Source: Bradyrhizobium archetypum (GTDB lineage Bacteria; Pseudomonadota; Alphaproteobacteria; Rhizobiales; Xanthobacteraceae). Taken from it: a DNA stretch of 40,720 nt. The stretch covers positions 1 through 40,720 of the forward strand of contig NZ_JAAVLW010000016.1 in NCBI RefSeq assembly GCF_013114835.1, in the 5' to 3' direction. Positions 8,846-16,601 of the stretch are shown here, one piece after another. Numbering within the stretch: position 1 is the first letter of the stretch; each line of letters starts with the position of its first letter. The translations under genes and the position numbers were made by a program. The notes beneath the pieces were generated by a model. That model searched no databases. It saw only the letters and a list, made by a program, of their open reading frames with translations, and was not told the origin of the DNA.

Positions 8846-9161
8846 GGCGATCACTCCATCGCCTCGCTCTTCGCGGGGAGAGGGGCTGCCTCCAGGAGTC
8901 CCGCCGTGCAGAGAGCCCCTCACCCGGCGCTTCGCGCCGACCTCCCCCGCCAAGAGCGGGGCGAGGTGGAGCAAGGCGCCGAACTAGAATCCGGCGATTC
9001 CTGGCTAGAATCGGGGCTAACCATGCTGGCGGACGGGCCGCCGGACCCGTCGATTCGTGCTAAACAGGCGCTCATTCGGGGTCTGCAGTTGTAGCCGGCC
9101 CCGCGGCAAGCGACGAACGGATGCGCATGCTTTTTCAAGGGCGTGCCGCACGAGGGTCCGG
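8846..9161. other. Intergenic region with palindromic repeat
   Basis: These 316 bp hold a copy of the composite CTC/GGGG palindromic repeat (8862-8966). A spaced direct repeat of CTAGAATC follows (around 8984-9012). A GGACGGGCCGCCGGACCCGTC self-complementary stretch lies near 9031-9051. I see no gene. The cyclase frame is open back to 9057, but its first part has no family similarity. Confidence 0.6.
8862..8966. repeat. Composite palindromic intergenic repeat, copy 1
   Basis: The ends are inverted (CCTCGCTCTTCGCGGGGAG on the left, GAGCGGGGCGAGG on the right), and inner blocks read GAGAGCCCCTCACCC. The same architecture recurs at 17346-17486 and 22084-22214. This looks like a family of dispersed structured repeats of the sort common in Bradyrhizobium-type genomes. 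Confidence 0.7.
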
Positions 9162-11609
9162 ATGAGCGAGGTCAAGAACAGGGTCTGGTTTCTGCGCGAG
9201 GGCCTGTTCGCCAAATACGTCGTCGCGCTGGTCGGGCTCGTCGTGTTCGTGCTGGCCGTCAACGGCGCGATTGAAATCTGGATCACCTATCGCGGCATCA
9301 AGAGCTCGCTTCACGATGCCATGTCGGAGAAGGCGCAGGCGACCGCCAAGCGGATCCAGCAATCGATGTCCGACCTCGAGCGGCAGATCTCCTGGGTGAC
9401 CCGCGCCTCCACCAAGACGATCGAGGATCGCCGCGCCGACTACGCCCAGTTGCTGCGGCAGGTGCAGCAGGTCAGCCAGCTCTCGTTGCTCAATGCCCAG
9501 GGCCGCGAACAGCTCCGCCTGACGCGGCAGACCGTCACGCTCGGCAGCAACGCCGATTTCTTCCGCGATGTCCGCTTCGCGGAGACTTTGACGCGCGGCA
9601 CCAGCTTTGCGCCGGCCTACATGCGGGACCAGCAACCGTTCATGTCGATCGCGCTATCGCATGCCGATGGCAACGTCACGATCGCCGAAGTCGACCTCGA
9701 TTTCCTCTCCGAGTTCCTGATCGACGCCCAGGTCGGCCGGGCGACGTATGCCTATGTCATCGATTCCAAGGGCGACGTGCTGGCCACGTCCTCGAACGGC
9801 CCCGAGGTCGGCAAGAACCTGTCGGCGCTGCCGCAGGTCGCAGCCGTCAGCAAACCCGGCGGCGTCGCGCCGGCGTCGGGCACCGATGCCAGTGGCGATA
9901 GGGTGCTGACCACCTCGAGCGTGGTGCCGAAGCTCGGCTGGCACGTGTTCTTCGAACAGCCGACGGCGCAGGCGCTGACCCCGATTCGCGATCAACTGAT
10001 GCGGATCGCGCTTTTGATCGCGCTCGGCCTCGTGGTCGCGATCATCGCCGGCACCATCATGGCGCGGCGCCTGCTGGTGCCGATCACCGCGCTGCAGACC
10101 GGCGCGCGCCGCCTCGGCGCCGGCGATTTCAGCCACCGTATCGAGGTCAAGACCTCCGACGAGCTGGAGGAGCTCGCCAACCAGTTCAATAGCATGGCCG
10201 GCCAGCTCGCCGAGACCTATTCGAACCTCGAGGCCAAGGTGAAGGAGCGGACGCGCGATCTGGCGCAGTCGATCAACGAGCTCAAGGTGCTTGAAGAGGT
10301 CGGCCGCGCGGTCGCTTCCTCGCTCGATCTCAACGCGGTGCTGCCGACGGTCGCCGCCCGTGCGCTCGAAATCACCCATGCCGACGCCGTTCTGATCTAC
10401 GGCTATGACGCCGGCAATCACCAGTTCTCGCTCGCCGAAGCGATCGGCATCGACAAATCCGCCGAGGGCCGCCATCGCGCCATCGACGCCGACCACTCGC
10501 TGCTTGGCGAGGCCGCAACCAGCGGCGAGCCGATCGCGATCCCCGAGCTTGGCGCAAGCCCTGAGCATCCGCTGCGCGACGTCGCGATCGAGGCCGGCTT
10601 CCATTCGGTGCTGGTGGTGCCGCTGGTCGACCAGACCGGCATTCTGGGATCGCTGATGGTGCTGCGGCGGAACGAGGGTGAGTTCTCGGCCAACCTGATC
10701 GGCCTGATGAAGACCTTTGCGCACCAGGCGGTGCTTGCGATGCGCAATGCGCGGCTGTTCACCGAAGTGGACCTCAAGAGCCGCGAGCTGCTCGCCGCCA
10801 ACGATATCGTGCGCGAGCAGGCGAGCAAGCTGCAGGAGCAGACCAACCAGCTCCGCGACTGGAACCGCTCGCTGGAGGAGCGCGTGGAGACGCAGCTCGG
10901 CGAGATCGAGCGCATCCGCCGCCTCGAACGTTTCCTGGCGCCGCAGGTGGCGCAACTGATCGCCTCTTCCGACGGCCACGAAGGCCTGCTCGACAGTCAT
11001 CGCCGCGAGGTCACAGTGGTGTTCTGCGACTTGCGCGGCTTCACCGCGTTCACCGAGACCACCGAGCCGGAAGAGGCGATGAACGTGCTGCGCGAATATC
11101 ACGCAGCGCTCGGCGAACTGATCTTCAAGTACGAAGGCACGCTCGACCGCTATGCCGGCGACGGCGTGATGATCCTGTTCAACGCGCCGATCCAGTTCGA
11201 GGACCACACCGCGCGTGCGGTGCGGATGGCGGTCGAGATGCGCGATACTATTGGCTCCCTGACCGAGAAGTGGCGCAACCGCGGCCACAATCTCGGCTTC
11301 GGCATCGGCATTGCGCTCGGCTACGCCACGCTCGGCCAGATCGGCTTCGAGCAGCGGCTGGAATACGCCGCGATCGGCAGCGTCACCAATCTGGCTTCGC
11401 GCCTGTGCGACGAAGCCAAGGCCAACCAGATCGTGGTGTCCAGGCGCGTCTACGGCATGGTCGAACAATGGGTCGAGGGAAAACCGATCGACGATCTCAA
11501 CCTGAAAGGCTTCAACCATCCGATCCTCGCCGCCGAGATCATGAGCTGGCGCGAGGAAGTCGACAATGTCGTGGATGCGGCGGCGGCGCGACGCAAGAAG
11601 ATGCAGTAG
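9162..11609 (+). CDS. Membrane class III adenylate/guanylate cyclase with Cache, HAMP and GAF domains
   Basis: An 815-residue protein. I chose ATG 9162 (MSEVKNRVWF), preceded by GAGG, because the upstream extension is basic and unlike the family. The order is: TM1 (about 15-40); an extracytoplasmic Cache-like sensor (about 45-280); TM2 (about 285-310); HAMP (about 310-365); GAF (about 385-550); a coiled coil (about 555-600); and a class III cyclase domain (about 610-790). Both metal aspartates are present (Asp623 in VVFCDLRGF, Asp667 in YAGDGVM), as are the transition-state Asn743 and Arg747 (TNLASRL). The base-specifying lysine is replaced by Arg663 (GTLDRYAGD), and the second specificity position is Ala736 (EYAAIG). 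The cyclase is therefore probably active, but ATP versus GTP preference is not secure. It likely makes the ligand of the nearby CRP-like regulator. Confidence 0.9.
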   Translation: MSEVKNRVWFLREGLFAKYVVALVGLVVFVLAVNGAIEIWITYRGIKSSLHDAMSEKAQATAKRIQQSMSDLERQISWVTRASTKTIEDRRADYAQLLRQVQQVSQLSLLNAQGREQLRLTRQTVTLGSNADFFRDVRFAETLTRGTSFAPAYMRDQQPFMSIALSHADGNVTIAEVDLDFLSEFLIDAQVGRATYAYVIDSKGDVLATSSNGPEVGKNLSALPQVAAVSKPGGVAPASGTDASGDRVLTTSSVVPKLGWHVFFEQPTAQALTPIRDQLMRIALLIALGLVVAIIAGTIMARRLLVPITALQTGARRLGAGDFSHRIEVKTSDELEELANQFNSMAGQLAETYSNLEAKVKERTRDLAQSINELKVLEEVGRAVASSLDLNAVLPTVAARALEITHADAVLIYGYDAGNHQFSLAEAIGIDKSAEGRHRAIDADHSLLGEAATSGEPIAIPELGASPEHPLRDVAIEAGFHSVLVVPLVDQTGILGSLMVLRRNEGEFSANLIGLMKTFAHQAVLAMRNARLFTEVDLKSRELLAANDIVREQASKLQEQTNQLRDWNRSLEERVETQLGEIERIRRLERFLAPQVAQLIASSDGHEGLLDSHRREVTVVFCDLRGFTAFTETTEPEEAMNVLREYHAALGELIFKYEGTLDRYAGDGVMILFNAPIQFEDHTARAVRMAVEMRDTIGSLTEKWRNRGHNLGFGIGIALGYATLGQIGFEQRLEYAAIGSVTNLASRLCDEAKANQIVVSRRVYGMVEQWVEGKPIDDLNLKGFNHPILAAEIMSWREEVDNVVDAAAARRKKMQ

Positions 11610-11806
11610 CCGCCGTCGCCCCCTCAAGCGCAGAGCTGTTGCGACCCTCAAGTTGAAATATGGAAAACAACCCCATGCAAAGTAGCCTGGCGGCGGGATG
11701 GATGCGAAGCGTCAAAGCCCGACGAAACCTCGTGGCGTAGCCGCAGGGTGCGGCAAAGGGGATGTACCGCACCTGCTCGTGCCACCGCGCCGCCGTCCCC
11801 ATCCCC
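11610..11806. other. Intergenic segment, possible dispersed repeat
   Basis: The segment around 11650-11690 (GGAAAACAACCCCATGCAAA) resembles, from memory, an intergenic sequence recurrent in Bradyrhizobium genomes. I could not verify this. A 26-codon frame from ATG 11659 to TAG crosses it and shows no recognisable protein features. Nothing else is visible between the cyclase and the DUF1127 gene. Confidence 0.3.
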
Positions 11807-12073
11807 TCAATGCCACCCCGGCTGCTGCATTCGCGCGCGGGTTTGCGCCAGGTCTTCAAGGCTGCTCTCGATCTGCGTGCGGTATATGCCGATATCCGTA
11901 AGCTCGCGGTCGTCGAGCCGGTGCAGCACCGCGCGCGCAGCGTGACGCTCGTGGCGCGCGATCACCGCTGCGAACAAGCGATTGATGAAACGGCGCAGGT
12001 GTGCCAGCCGAACCGCAGCTCGCAAAACAAATGGCTTGGTGGCGGAAGTCTGCATTAGCGTCAGCATCGTCAT
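11807..12073 (-). CDS. DUF1127 (YjiS-like) small protein
   Basis: An 88-residue basic protein ending in the DUF1127 signature (LHRLDDRELTDIGIYRTQIES), in which the LDDREL(x)DIG core is diagnostic. The start is ATG at 12073, with a GGAGAA box about 7 bases upstream; the longer open frame to 12259 is Cys/Arg-rich and unlike the family. DUF1127 proteins are small, Arg-rich and abundant in alphaproteobacteria. Some members in other species have been tied to phosphate and carbon metabolism or RNA turnover, but the function of this one is unknown. It is divergent from the orphan adaptor gene across a 408-bp region containing a 14-bp perfect palindrome. Confidence 0.82.
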   Translation of the reverse strand: MTMLTLMQTSATKPFVLRAAVRLAHLRRFINRLFAAVIARHERHAARAVLHRLDDRELTDIGIYRTQIESSLEDLAQTRARMQQPGWH

Positions 12074-12481
12074 GGCTGTGTTCTCCGAAGCCGGAACCCG
12101 ATGGGCTTGCCGGCCACCCTTTCTATCGAAGGCCTGTTGCCAGCATCGTGTCAGCAGGCTTCGGCGAGCACACCCAAGGTGCGACGAGCAGCGAACCCGG
12201 GTTGGATCAAGGATCAAAACGGGAAGCGCCGTACATCGGCGCCAGCAAATGGTGGACACGCTGCGCCTTTGCTCACCTTACAATTCTGCGTTTTTCCTCA
12301 AACAGCCGCTATTCAACCGGTTGAACATTTCCCCGCGCGGCCAAGACAAAAGAGCGAATGCCGGGAAGCCGGGAAGGTATGGAAAATCGCGCCGATGCGC
12401 CGCCGAGAAAGACCTCGTCCCGCTTGGCTCCGACGCGCCCTTTCTGGTATCCAAAGCCCTGAATTTGAGAAGGAATTGCCA
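12074..12481. other. Divergent intergenic region
   Basis: These 408 bp separate the DUF1127 gene (minus) from the orphan adaptor (plus). I see no gene in them. The adaptor frame is open back to 12101, but the family start is at 12482. The main visible element is the palindrome at 12312-12325. Confidence 0.5.
12312..12325. promoter_or_regulatory. Perfect 14-bp palindrome, candidate operator
   Basis: TTCAACCGGTTGAA is fully self-complementary. It lies 170 bp upstream of the adaptor start and 239 bp upstream of the DUF1127 start. Such short perfect palindromes in a divergent promoter region are typical of TetR- or MarR-type operators. No such regulator gene is adjacent. Confidence 0.4.
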
Positions 12482-13381
12482 ATGCCCGTCCTCGCCGCGC
12501 GCGACCGTACGCTGAAGTTCACTGCCCTGATCGCCGCGGGCCTGTTCTGCCTTTCGACATCCGTTTCACGCGCCGACGAGACCGACCCCAATGCCCCCAA
12601 GGGCGCCGCCGTCACCGTGCTCAAGGCCGCGAAATCCTGCTTTGCCAATATCGTTGAGGTCTCCGGCACCATCATTGCGCGCGAGGAGGTGCAGGTGCGG
12701 CCCGAGCGGATGGGGCTGAAGGTTGGCGAGGTGATGGCGGATGCTGGCGACAGCGTCACTGCAGGCCAGGTGCTGGCGAAGCTCAGCCTCCCGGAGGGCG
12801 GGCAGATTTCGGTGCAGGCGCCGGTCGGCGGGGTGATTTCGGCCTCCACCGCTGCGGTGGGCGCGATGGCCTCGGCCAAGGGCGAGGCGCTGTTCTCGAT
12901 CATCGCGCGCGGCGAGTTCGACCTGGTCGGAATGGTGCCGACACGCGATATCGCCAAACTGCAAGTGAATCAGACGGCGCGGATCAAGGTAATCGGCGCT
13001 GGCGAGGTCGACGGAAAGGTGCGGCGGCTGTCGACCACGGTGGAGCCGAACAGCCAGCTCGCGCAGGTGTTCGTCGGCGTCGCCACCAACCGGCGGCTGC
13101 TCGTCAATTCAAGTGGCCGTGCGCAGATCAAGACCGGGCAGAGCTGCGGCGTCTCGGTGCCGCTGACCGCGATCCTCTACGGCACCGCCGGCACCGTGGT
13201 GCAGGTGGTGCGGCGCGCCCGCGTCGAAACGCGGCGGGTAGAAACTGGCCTGATGTCGGCCGGCCAGGTCGAGATCACCTCGGGGCTGCAGGAGGGCGAT
13301 ATCGTGGTGGCGCGGGCCGGAGCGCTACTTCGCGAGGGCGACCCGGTGCGGCCGGTGATGGCGAGCGCTGACGCGAAGTAG
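12482..13381 (+). CDS. Orphan HlyD/RND-type periplasmic adaptor
   Basis: A 299-residue protein starting at ATG 12482, preceded by AAGGAA, with a signal peptide (about 1-31, ending SVSRADE). It is paralogous to the adaptor at 1561-2484. Both show CF-x(4)-V-x-G-x-I-x(2)-R-x-E-x-Q near the N-terminus of the mature chain, two lipoyl-like halves (here QVLAKLSLPEGGQISVQAPVGGVISAST) and a C-terminal SCGVxVPxTAI. The pair of cysteines is conserved between them. No permease or outer-membrane gene follows: the next gene is on the opposite strand and unrelated. It may serve the RND pump at 2484-5645 as an alternative adaptor, or act with a distant pump. Confidence 0.83.
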   Translation: MPVLAARDRTLKFTALIAAGLFCLSTSVSRADETDPNAPKGAAVTVLKAAKSCFANIVEVSGTIIAREEVQVRPERMGLKVGEVMADAGDSVTAGQVLAKLSLPEGGQISVQAPVGGVISASTAAVGAMASAKGEALFSIIARGEFDLVGMVPTRDIAKLQVNQTARIKVIGAGEVDGKVRRLSTTVEPNSQLAQVFVGVATNRRLLVNSSGRAQIKTGQSCGVSVPLTAILYGTAGTVVQVVRRARVETRRVETGLMSAGQVEITSGLQEGDIVVARAGALLREGDPVRPVMASADAK

Positions 13382-13443
13382 ACCAGGCCTATAGCTCAGA
13401 TTTTTTGGGCGCCGCGAGCGCGCTGCCGTTGCGGCGGCGCTTT

Positions 13444-13457
13444 CCTGCGTTCGCAGG
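13444..13457. repeat. Short palindromic repeat between convergent genes
   Basis: CCTGCGTTCGCAGG forms a hairpin of 6-bp arms. It is the reverse complement of CCTGCGAACGCAGG at 19720-19733, and the flanks are also related (GACGACGGATGAC here, ATTGTCATCC there). It lies in the gap between the orphan adaptor and the caspase-fold gene and appears to be a truncated copy of a dispersed repeat. Confidence 0.5.
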
Positions 13458-13475
13458 GACGACGGATGACGGCCT

Positions 13476-14315
13476 TTAGCCGCCGAGCGCCACGTCTTCC
13501 AGGAGCGACGAGGAGACCTGCGGCACCTGCTCGCCGTCGGAGGCGCGGGAGACGGAGATGCGGGTCTTGTTGAAGGCGCTGGCGGCGCCGGACTGTGAGT
13601 CCAGATTATTGAGCAGTTCGGTGACCAGCACGCTGTACTGGCCCTTGCCGTCGTCGGCGACCTTGCCCGGCGTCGCCGAAGTCAGGATCAGCGCGTTCTC
13701 CGGCGTGGAGATCGGGGCGAGCCCGTGCGAATAGGAGCGGAAGCGGCGCTCATAGGGGTTGCGGCGGGAGGCGTCGACGACGACGAGCTTGGCCTTGGCG
13801 CCCTTCTCGGTCATCGTATCTAGCACCTGTTCGATCGAGACGCCGTCGCGGCGGACATCGGCTTCCTTCCAGATCGCGGCATCGACCGGAATCATAAAGC
13901 TCTCGCGGCCGACCTGGACGCCATAGCCGCCGAAGAACAGCATCGCGACCGTGTCCGGCTTGATCTTGGCCTTCAGGCGGACGATGGCGCGGGCCATGTC
14001 GTCCTTGGTGGCGTCCTCGACGACGTCGACGTCAAAACCCTTGGTCCGCAGCGCAGCAGTAAGGCCGCGGGCGTCGTTGATGGGCTGGGACAGCGGCGCT
14101 GCGGCGTCCGGATAATGGCCGTTGCCAATCACCAGCGCGACCTTATTGGCCGAGGTGCCGATCGAGCCGGTCTGCTCGGTCCCGATCGCCTTGGCGGTGT
14201 CGAGCGAACGCTTGTTCAGCGCGGCATGGGCGCCGATCGCGAGCGACACCAGGCCGGCAAGCGCGATGGCCACGGTGACGGTGCGGCGGGAGATGCAGAG
14301 CTGACCGAAGTTCAT
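13476..14315 (-). CDS. Caspase-fold (C14) protein lacking the catalytic His-Cys dyad
   Basis: A 279-residue protein. An N-terminal hydrophobic segment (about 13-31) acts as signal or anchor, and a caspase p20-like domain covers about 55-240. The family landmarks are present: KVALVIGNGHYPDAAAPLSQPINDARGLTAAL and the two beta-strands that carry the active site. However, the usual (S)GHG is GGYG, with Tyr131 in place of His, and the usual DACR is DASR, with Ser183 in place of Cys. Codons TAT and TCC confirm both changes. Peptidase activity is therefore not expected. The Tyr/Ser replacement is a known pattern among inactive prokaryotic caspase homologues. The start at ATG 14315 was preferred over an upstream TTG (14342). 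Its upstream region contains a CRP-type site. It may act as a scaffold, decoy or regulator. Confidence 0.85.
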   Translation of the reverse strand: MNFGQLCISRRTVTVAIALAGLVSLAIGAHAALNKRSLDTAKAIGTEQTGSIGTSANKVALVIGNGHYPDAAAPLSQPINDARGLTAALRTKGFDVDVVEDATKDDMARAIVRLKAKIKPDTVAMLFFGGYGVQVGRESFMIPVDAAIWKEADVRRDGVSIEQVLDTMTEKGAKAKLVVVDASRRNPYERRFRSYSHGLAPISTPENALILTSATPGKVADDGKGQYSVLVTELLNNLDSQSGAASAFNKTRISVSRASDGEQVPQVSSSLLEDVALGG

Positions 14316-14732
14316 CGCGTTTCCATTCCCAGGTTTGTCCAAAGCGCGAGGTGCGACCGCGCCAGTTAGTCGCGTGACGACCGTTCAGGTTGATGGGGTT
14401 ACCCAAGTGTGTGCCGTCCAATTGCGCTCAATTTGCGGCACCGCAACAACCAGACTTTTAGCCTGTCGGCCCCTCCCGAACAACCTCAATCGGCGCATGG
14501 CGCCCGCTGCCGCCGATACTGGCGGAACGTTAATTTCATCTAAGTGACTTACATCACATTTGTGTTTCTTAGCGGATATGTATAGTTTTCAAGGGCTTGC
14601 GGGCCCAATCCGGCCGGCGGCGGCTGCGGGGGCTCCCCATCGAGCCCGTTCCGAACACCCCGGGCTTCCGGGTTATTACGGATCGTGCTCAACGTGGCCC
14701 TCCCTTCACCGTTCCCGGCGGAAAGACACTGC
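14316..14732. other. Divergent intergenic region with CRP-type site
   Basis: These 417 bp lie between the dead caspase (minus) and the 577-residue protein (plus). I see no gene. The 14520-14600 part is noticeably AT-richer than its surroundings and contains the CRP-type palindrome at 14543-14558, which suggests the promoters lie there. Confidence 0.5.
14543..14558. promoter_or_regulatory. Second candidate CRP-type operator
   Basis: AGTGACTTACATCACA reads TGTGATGTAAGTCACT on the minus strand, nine of ten defined positions of TGTGA-N6-TCACA. It shares TGTG and TAAGTCAC with the site at 6645-6660. It is 228 bp from the caspase-fold start and 175 bp from the start of the 577-residue protein. Confidence 0.55.
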
Positions 14733-16466
14733 ATGGGCTTTTCTCAGATTGCCGGCGCCGCATTTCGGGCGCTGACCGCCCGAAAAGACGGCCCGTCGCT
14801 GTACGACGTCTGCGACCCCGTGCTGCTGAAATACCATGGCGGCGACCCCCATCTCGGCAAGTTCTATCGGACAGCGCTCGGCAACCCGGCGCTGCGCCCC
14901 CTGCTCTGCCGGACCGGACACCCCGCCCTGCGGGACGAGAATCGGCTCGGGCTGTTGCGCGAGGCGCTGGCGCGGGCGCGCGACGACGCCGAGACGGACT
15001 GGGCCGCCATCGGTGCCCCGATCGCCGAGCTGATGGGCGATATCGACGTGCGCCACCCCGCCCCGCAGCCGGTGGCGGCGCCGGCACGGATGCCTGACGC
15101 CGCCGAGATCGACCGGGTGATCCGCCGCTGCGGCGCGCATCTATTGCGATCATTCGCCAGGAACGGTTTCATCCCCACCTACGCCGCCTTCAACCTGATC
15201 GGCGACCCCGATATGGGCGGGCGCGAGATGCTGATGGCGCTGACCGGGCTGAACTCGCGCGGCTACAAGAATTCGACGCTGCTGTTCAGCCTGGCGCGGA
15301 TCTTCATCGCGCATTCGCCGGCGCGCGCGCTGATCAACCCGCCCTGGCGAGGGGTCGCCGAGCCGATGTGGGAGCCGGTGCAGATCCGCCACCGCTCAGC
15401 CTATTACGACGCCTTCTTCACCGAGGCGCTGCTGAGCTACCTCGAAACCGGGCTGGCATCAGTGGACGAGGCGGCAGCGTCGCGGCGGGCGATCGCGGAA
15501 ATGGTGGATTTTTGCCTGAAGACCTCGGCCGAGGAAGTGCCCGCGCATGACGGCACCGCGGTGAATGTGATCACGGCGCTGGCGCCGCTGCCGCATCCGC
15601 GCTTCTCGCGCTTCTTCGCCCAGATCAAGCAGGATCTCGGCTTCGGCATCTACGTGCCGGATTGCGACACCACCGCCTGCTCGTTCTCAGCCGCGACGCA
15701 GGCCGGCTCGACCAATCCGATCCTCGACCAGCCGCTGCTCGACTTCTATCGCGGCTACCAGGTGCGCGAGGGCGCCAACGAGCCGCGCGTCACCGTGCCG
15801 CTCAACGACAACATCGATTACGAGGGCGGCGTCGTCACCTGGATCGACAATCTGGCCGGCGACCGGCCCTACGGCAACGACCTCGATCCGACGCTCAACC
15901 TCGATATTCTCGAGGTCTCGTTTCGCAACCTTTCGCGCTGGAAGGTCCTCGAAACGCCGCAGCGGCTGGAGACGGTGCATCGCATCATCGGCTTCCAGCG
16001 CCGGCTCGCCGAAAGCGGCGCGTTCAAAGACCCGCGCTCGCACATCTATTACCTGCCGGAACTTTACTCCGCCTATTTCGGCCGCTGCCATGCCGCGTTC
16101 ATGGCGTTGCCTGCTGCGGCGCGGCAGGCGATCGATCCCGATGGCTCCTTTGAGTTCATCCGCGTTCGTGTGCTGGCCTATGTCGAGGGCGAACTGATCG
16201 CGCACGAGATGAACCCGTTCGACGCGGCGCTGGCGCTGATGGCGCTGGCGCATCTCGGCGCCGACGTCGCCACATTCGCGCCGGCGCTGGCCTGCATCGC
16301 AGGCGGGCTTGGGGAAGGCGGCCGACATGGGCCTTACAAGGCCTATGAGTGGAACAAGATGAAGACCCCGACGCGGATCCTGGTCGGCGGCCCTGAGGTG
16401 ACGTCGGCATTCGTGTTGATGGGGCTGGCGCTGGCGCGAAGGGCGATGAGGAAGGCCAACACGTAA
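14733..16466 (+). CDS. Uncharacterised 577-residue protein, possible alpha-alpha toroid fold
   Basis: I do not recognise this protein. The start at ATG 14733 (MGFSQIAGAAF) has GGAAAG upstream; 16 further in-frame residues upstream are less convincing. There is no signal peptide or clear membrane segment. It is mostly helical and rich in Ala, Leu and aromatic residues. A central segment, VPDCDTTACSFSA (Asp310-Cys-Asp312-Thr-Thr-Ala), resembles the DxDDTA acid motif of class II terpene cyclases, with the fourth Asp replaced by Thr. Other conserved-looking blocks are NDNIDYEGGVVTWIDN and HIYYLPELYSAYFGRCHAAF. These features would fit a prenyltransferase/squalene-cyclase-like barrel, but this is a guess. 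It stands alone downstream of a region with a CRP-type site and ends at a strong hairpin. Confidence 0.75.
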   Translation: MGFSQIAGAAFRALTARKDGPSLYDVCDPVLLKYHGGDPHLGKFYRTALGNPALRPLLCRTGHPALRDENRLGLLREALARARDDAETDWAAIGAPIAELMGDIDVRHPAPQPVAAPARMPDAAEIDRVIRRCGAHLLRSFARNGFIPTYAAFNLIGDPDMGGREMLMALTGLNSRGYKNSTLLFSLARIFIAHSPARALINPPWRGVAEPMWEPVQIRHRSAYYDAFFTEALLSYLETGLASVDEAAASRRAIAEMVDFCLKTSAEEVPAHDGTAVNVITALAPLPHPRFSRFFAQIKQDLGFGIYVPDCDTTACSFSAATQAGSTNPILDQPLLDFYRGYQVREGANEPRVTVPLNDNIDYEGGVVTWIDNLAGDRPYGNDLDPTLNLDILEVSFRNLSRWKVLETPQRLETVHRIIGFQRRLAESGAFKDPRSHIYYLPELYSAYFGRCHAAFMALPAAARQAIDPDGSFEFIRVRVLAYVEGELIAHEMNPFDAALALMALAHLGADVATFAPALACIAGGLGEGGRHGPYKAYEWNKMKTPTRILVGGPEVTSAFVLMGLALARRAMRKANT

Positions 16467-16476
16467 CACGCGTCGC

Positions 16477-16503
16477 TCACCCTCCCCGGGAGGGGGAGGG
16501 TGA
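16477..16503. terminator. Strong hairpin after the 577-residue gene
   Basis: TCACCCTCCCC (16477-16487) and GGGGAGGGTGA (16493-16503) form an 11-bp perfect stem with a 5-base loop, starting 10 bp after the stop codon. There is no T-run, so it is either a weak terminator / 3'-end stabiliser or a fragment of the GC-rich repeat family. Confidence 0.5.
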
Positions 16504-16601
16504 ATATCTCGCGGGAAGTTGAAAACGGTGCGACGCTGCAGCTCTGGCAAGACGTCCCCGATCTCCGCACAATCCGCATCCTTTCTTTGCCGGGATTGCC
16601 G

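Noticed and set aside
9654..11651. Long open frame (665 codons) antisense to the cyclase
   Set aside because: Low-complexity Arg/Gly/His/Asp composition, no domain, and complete overlap with the well-supported cyclase gene.
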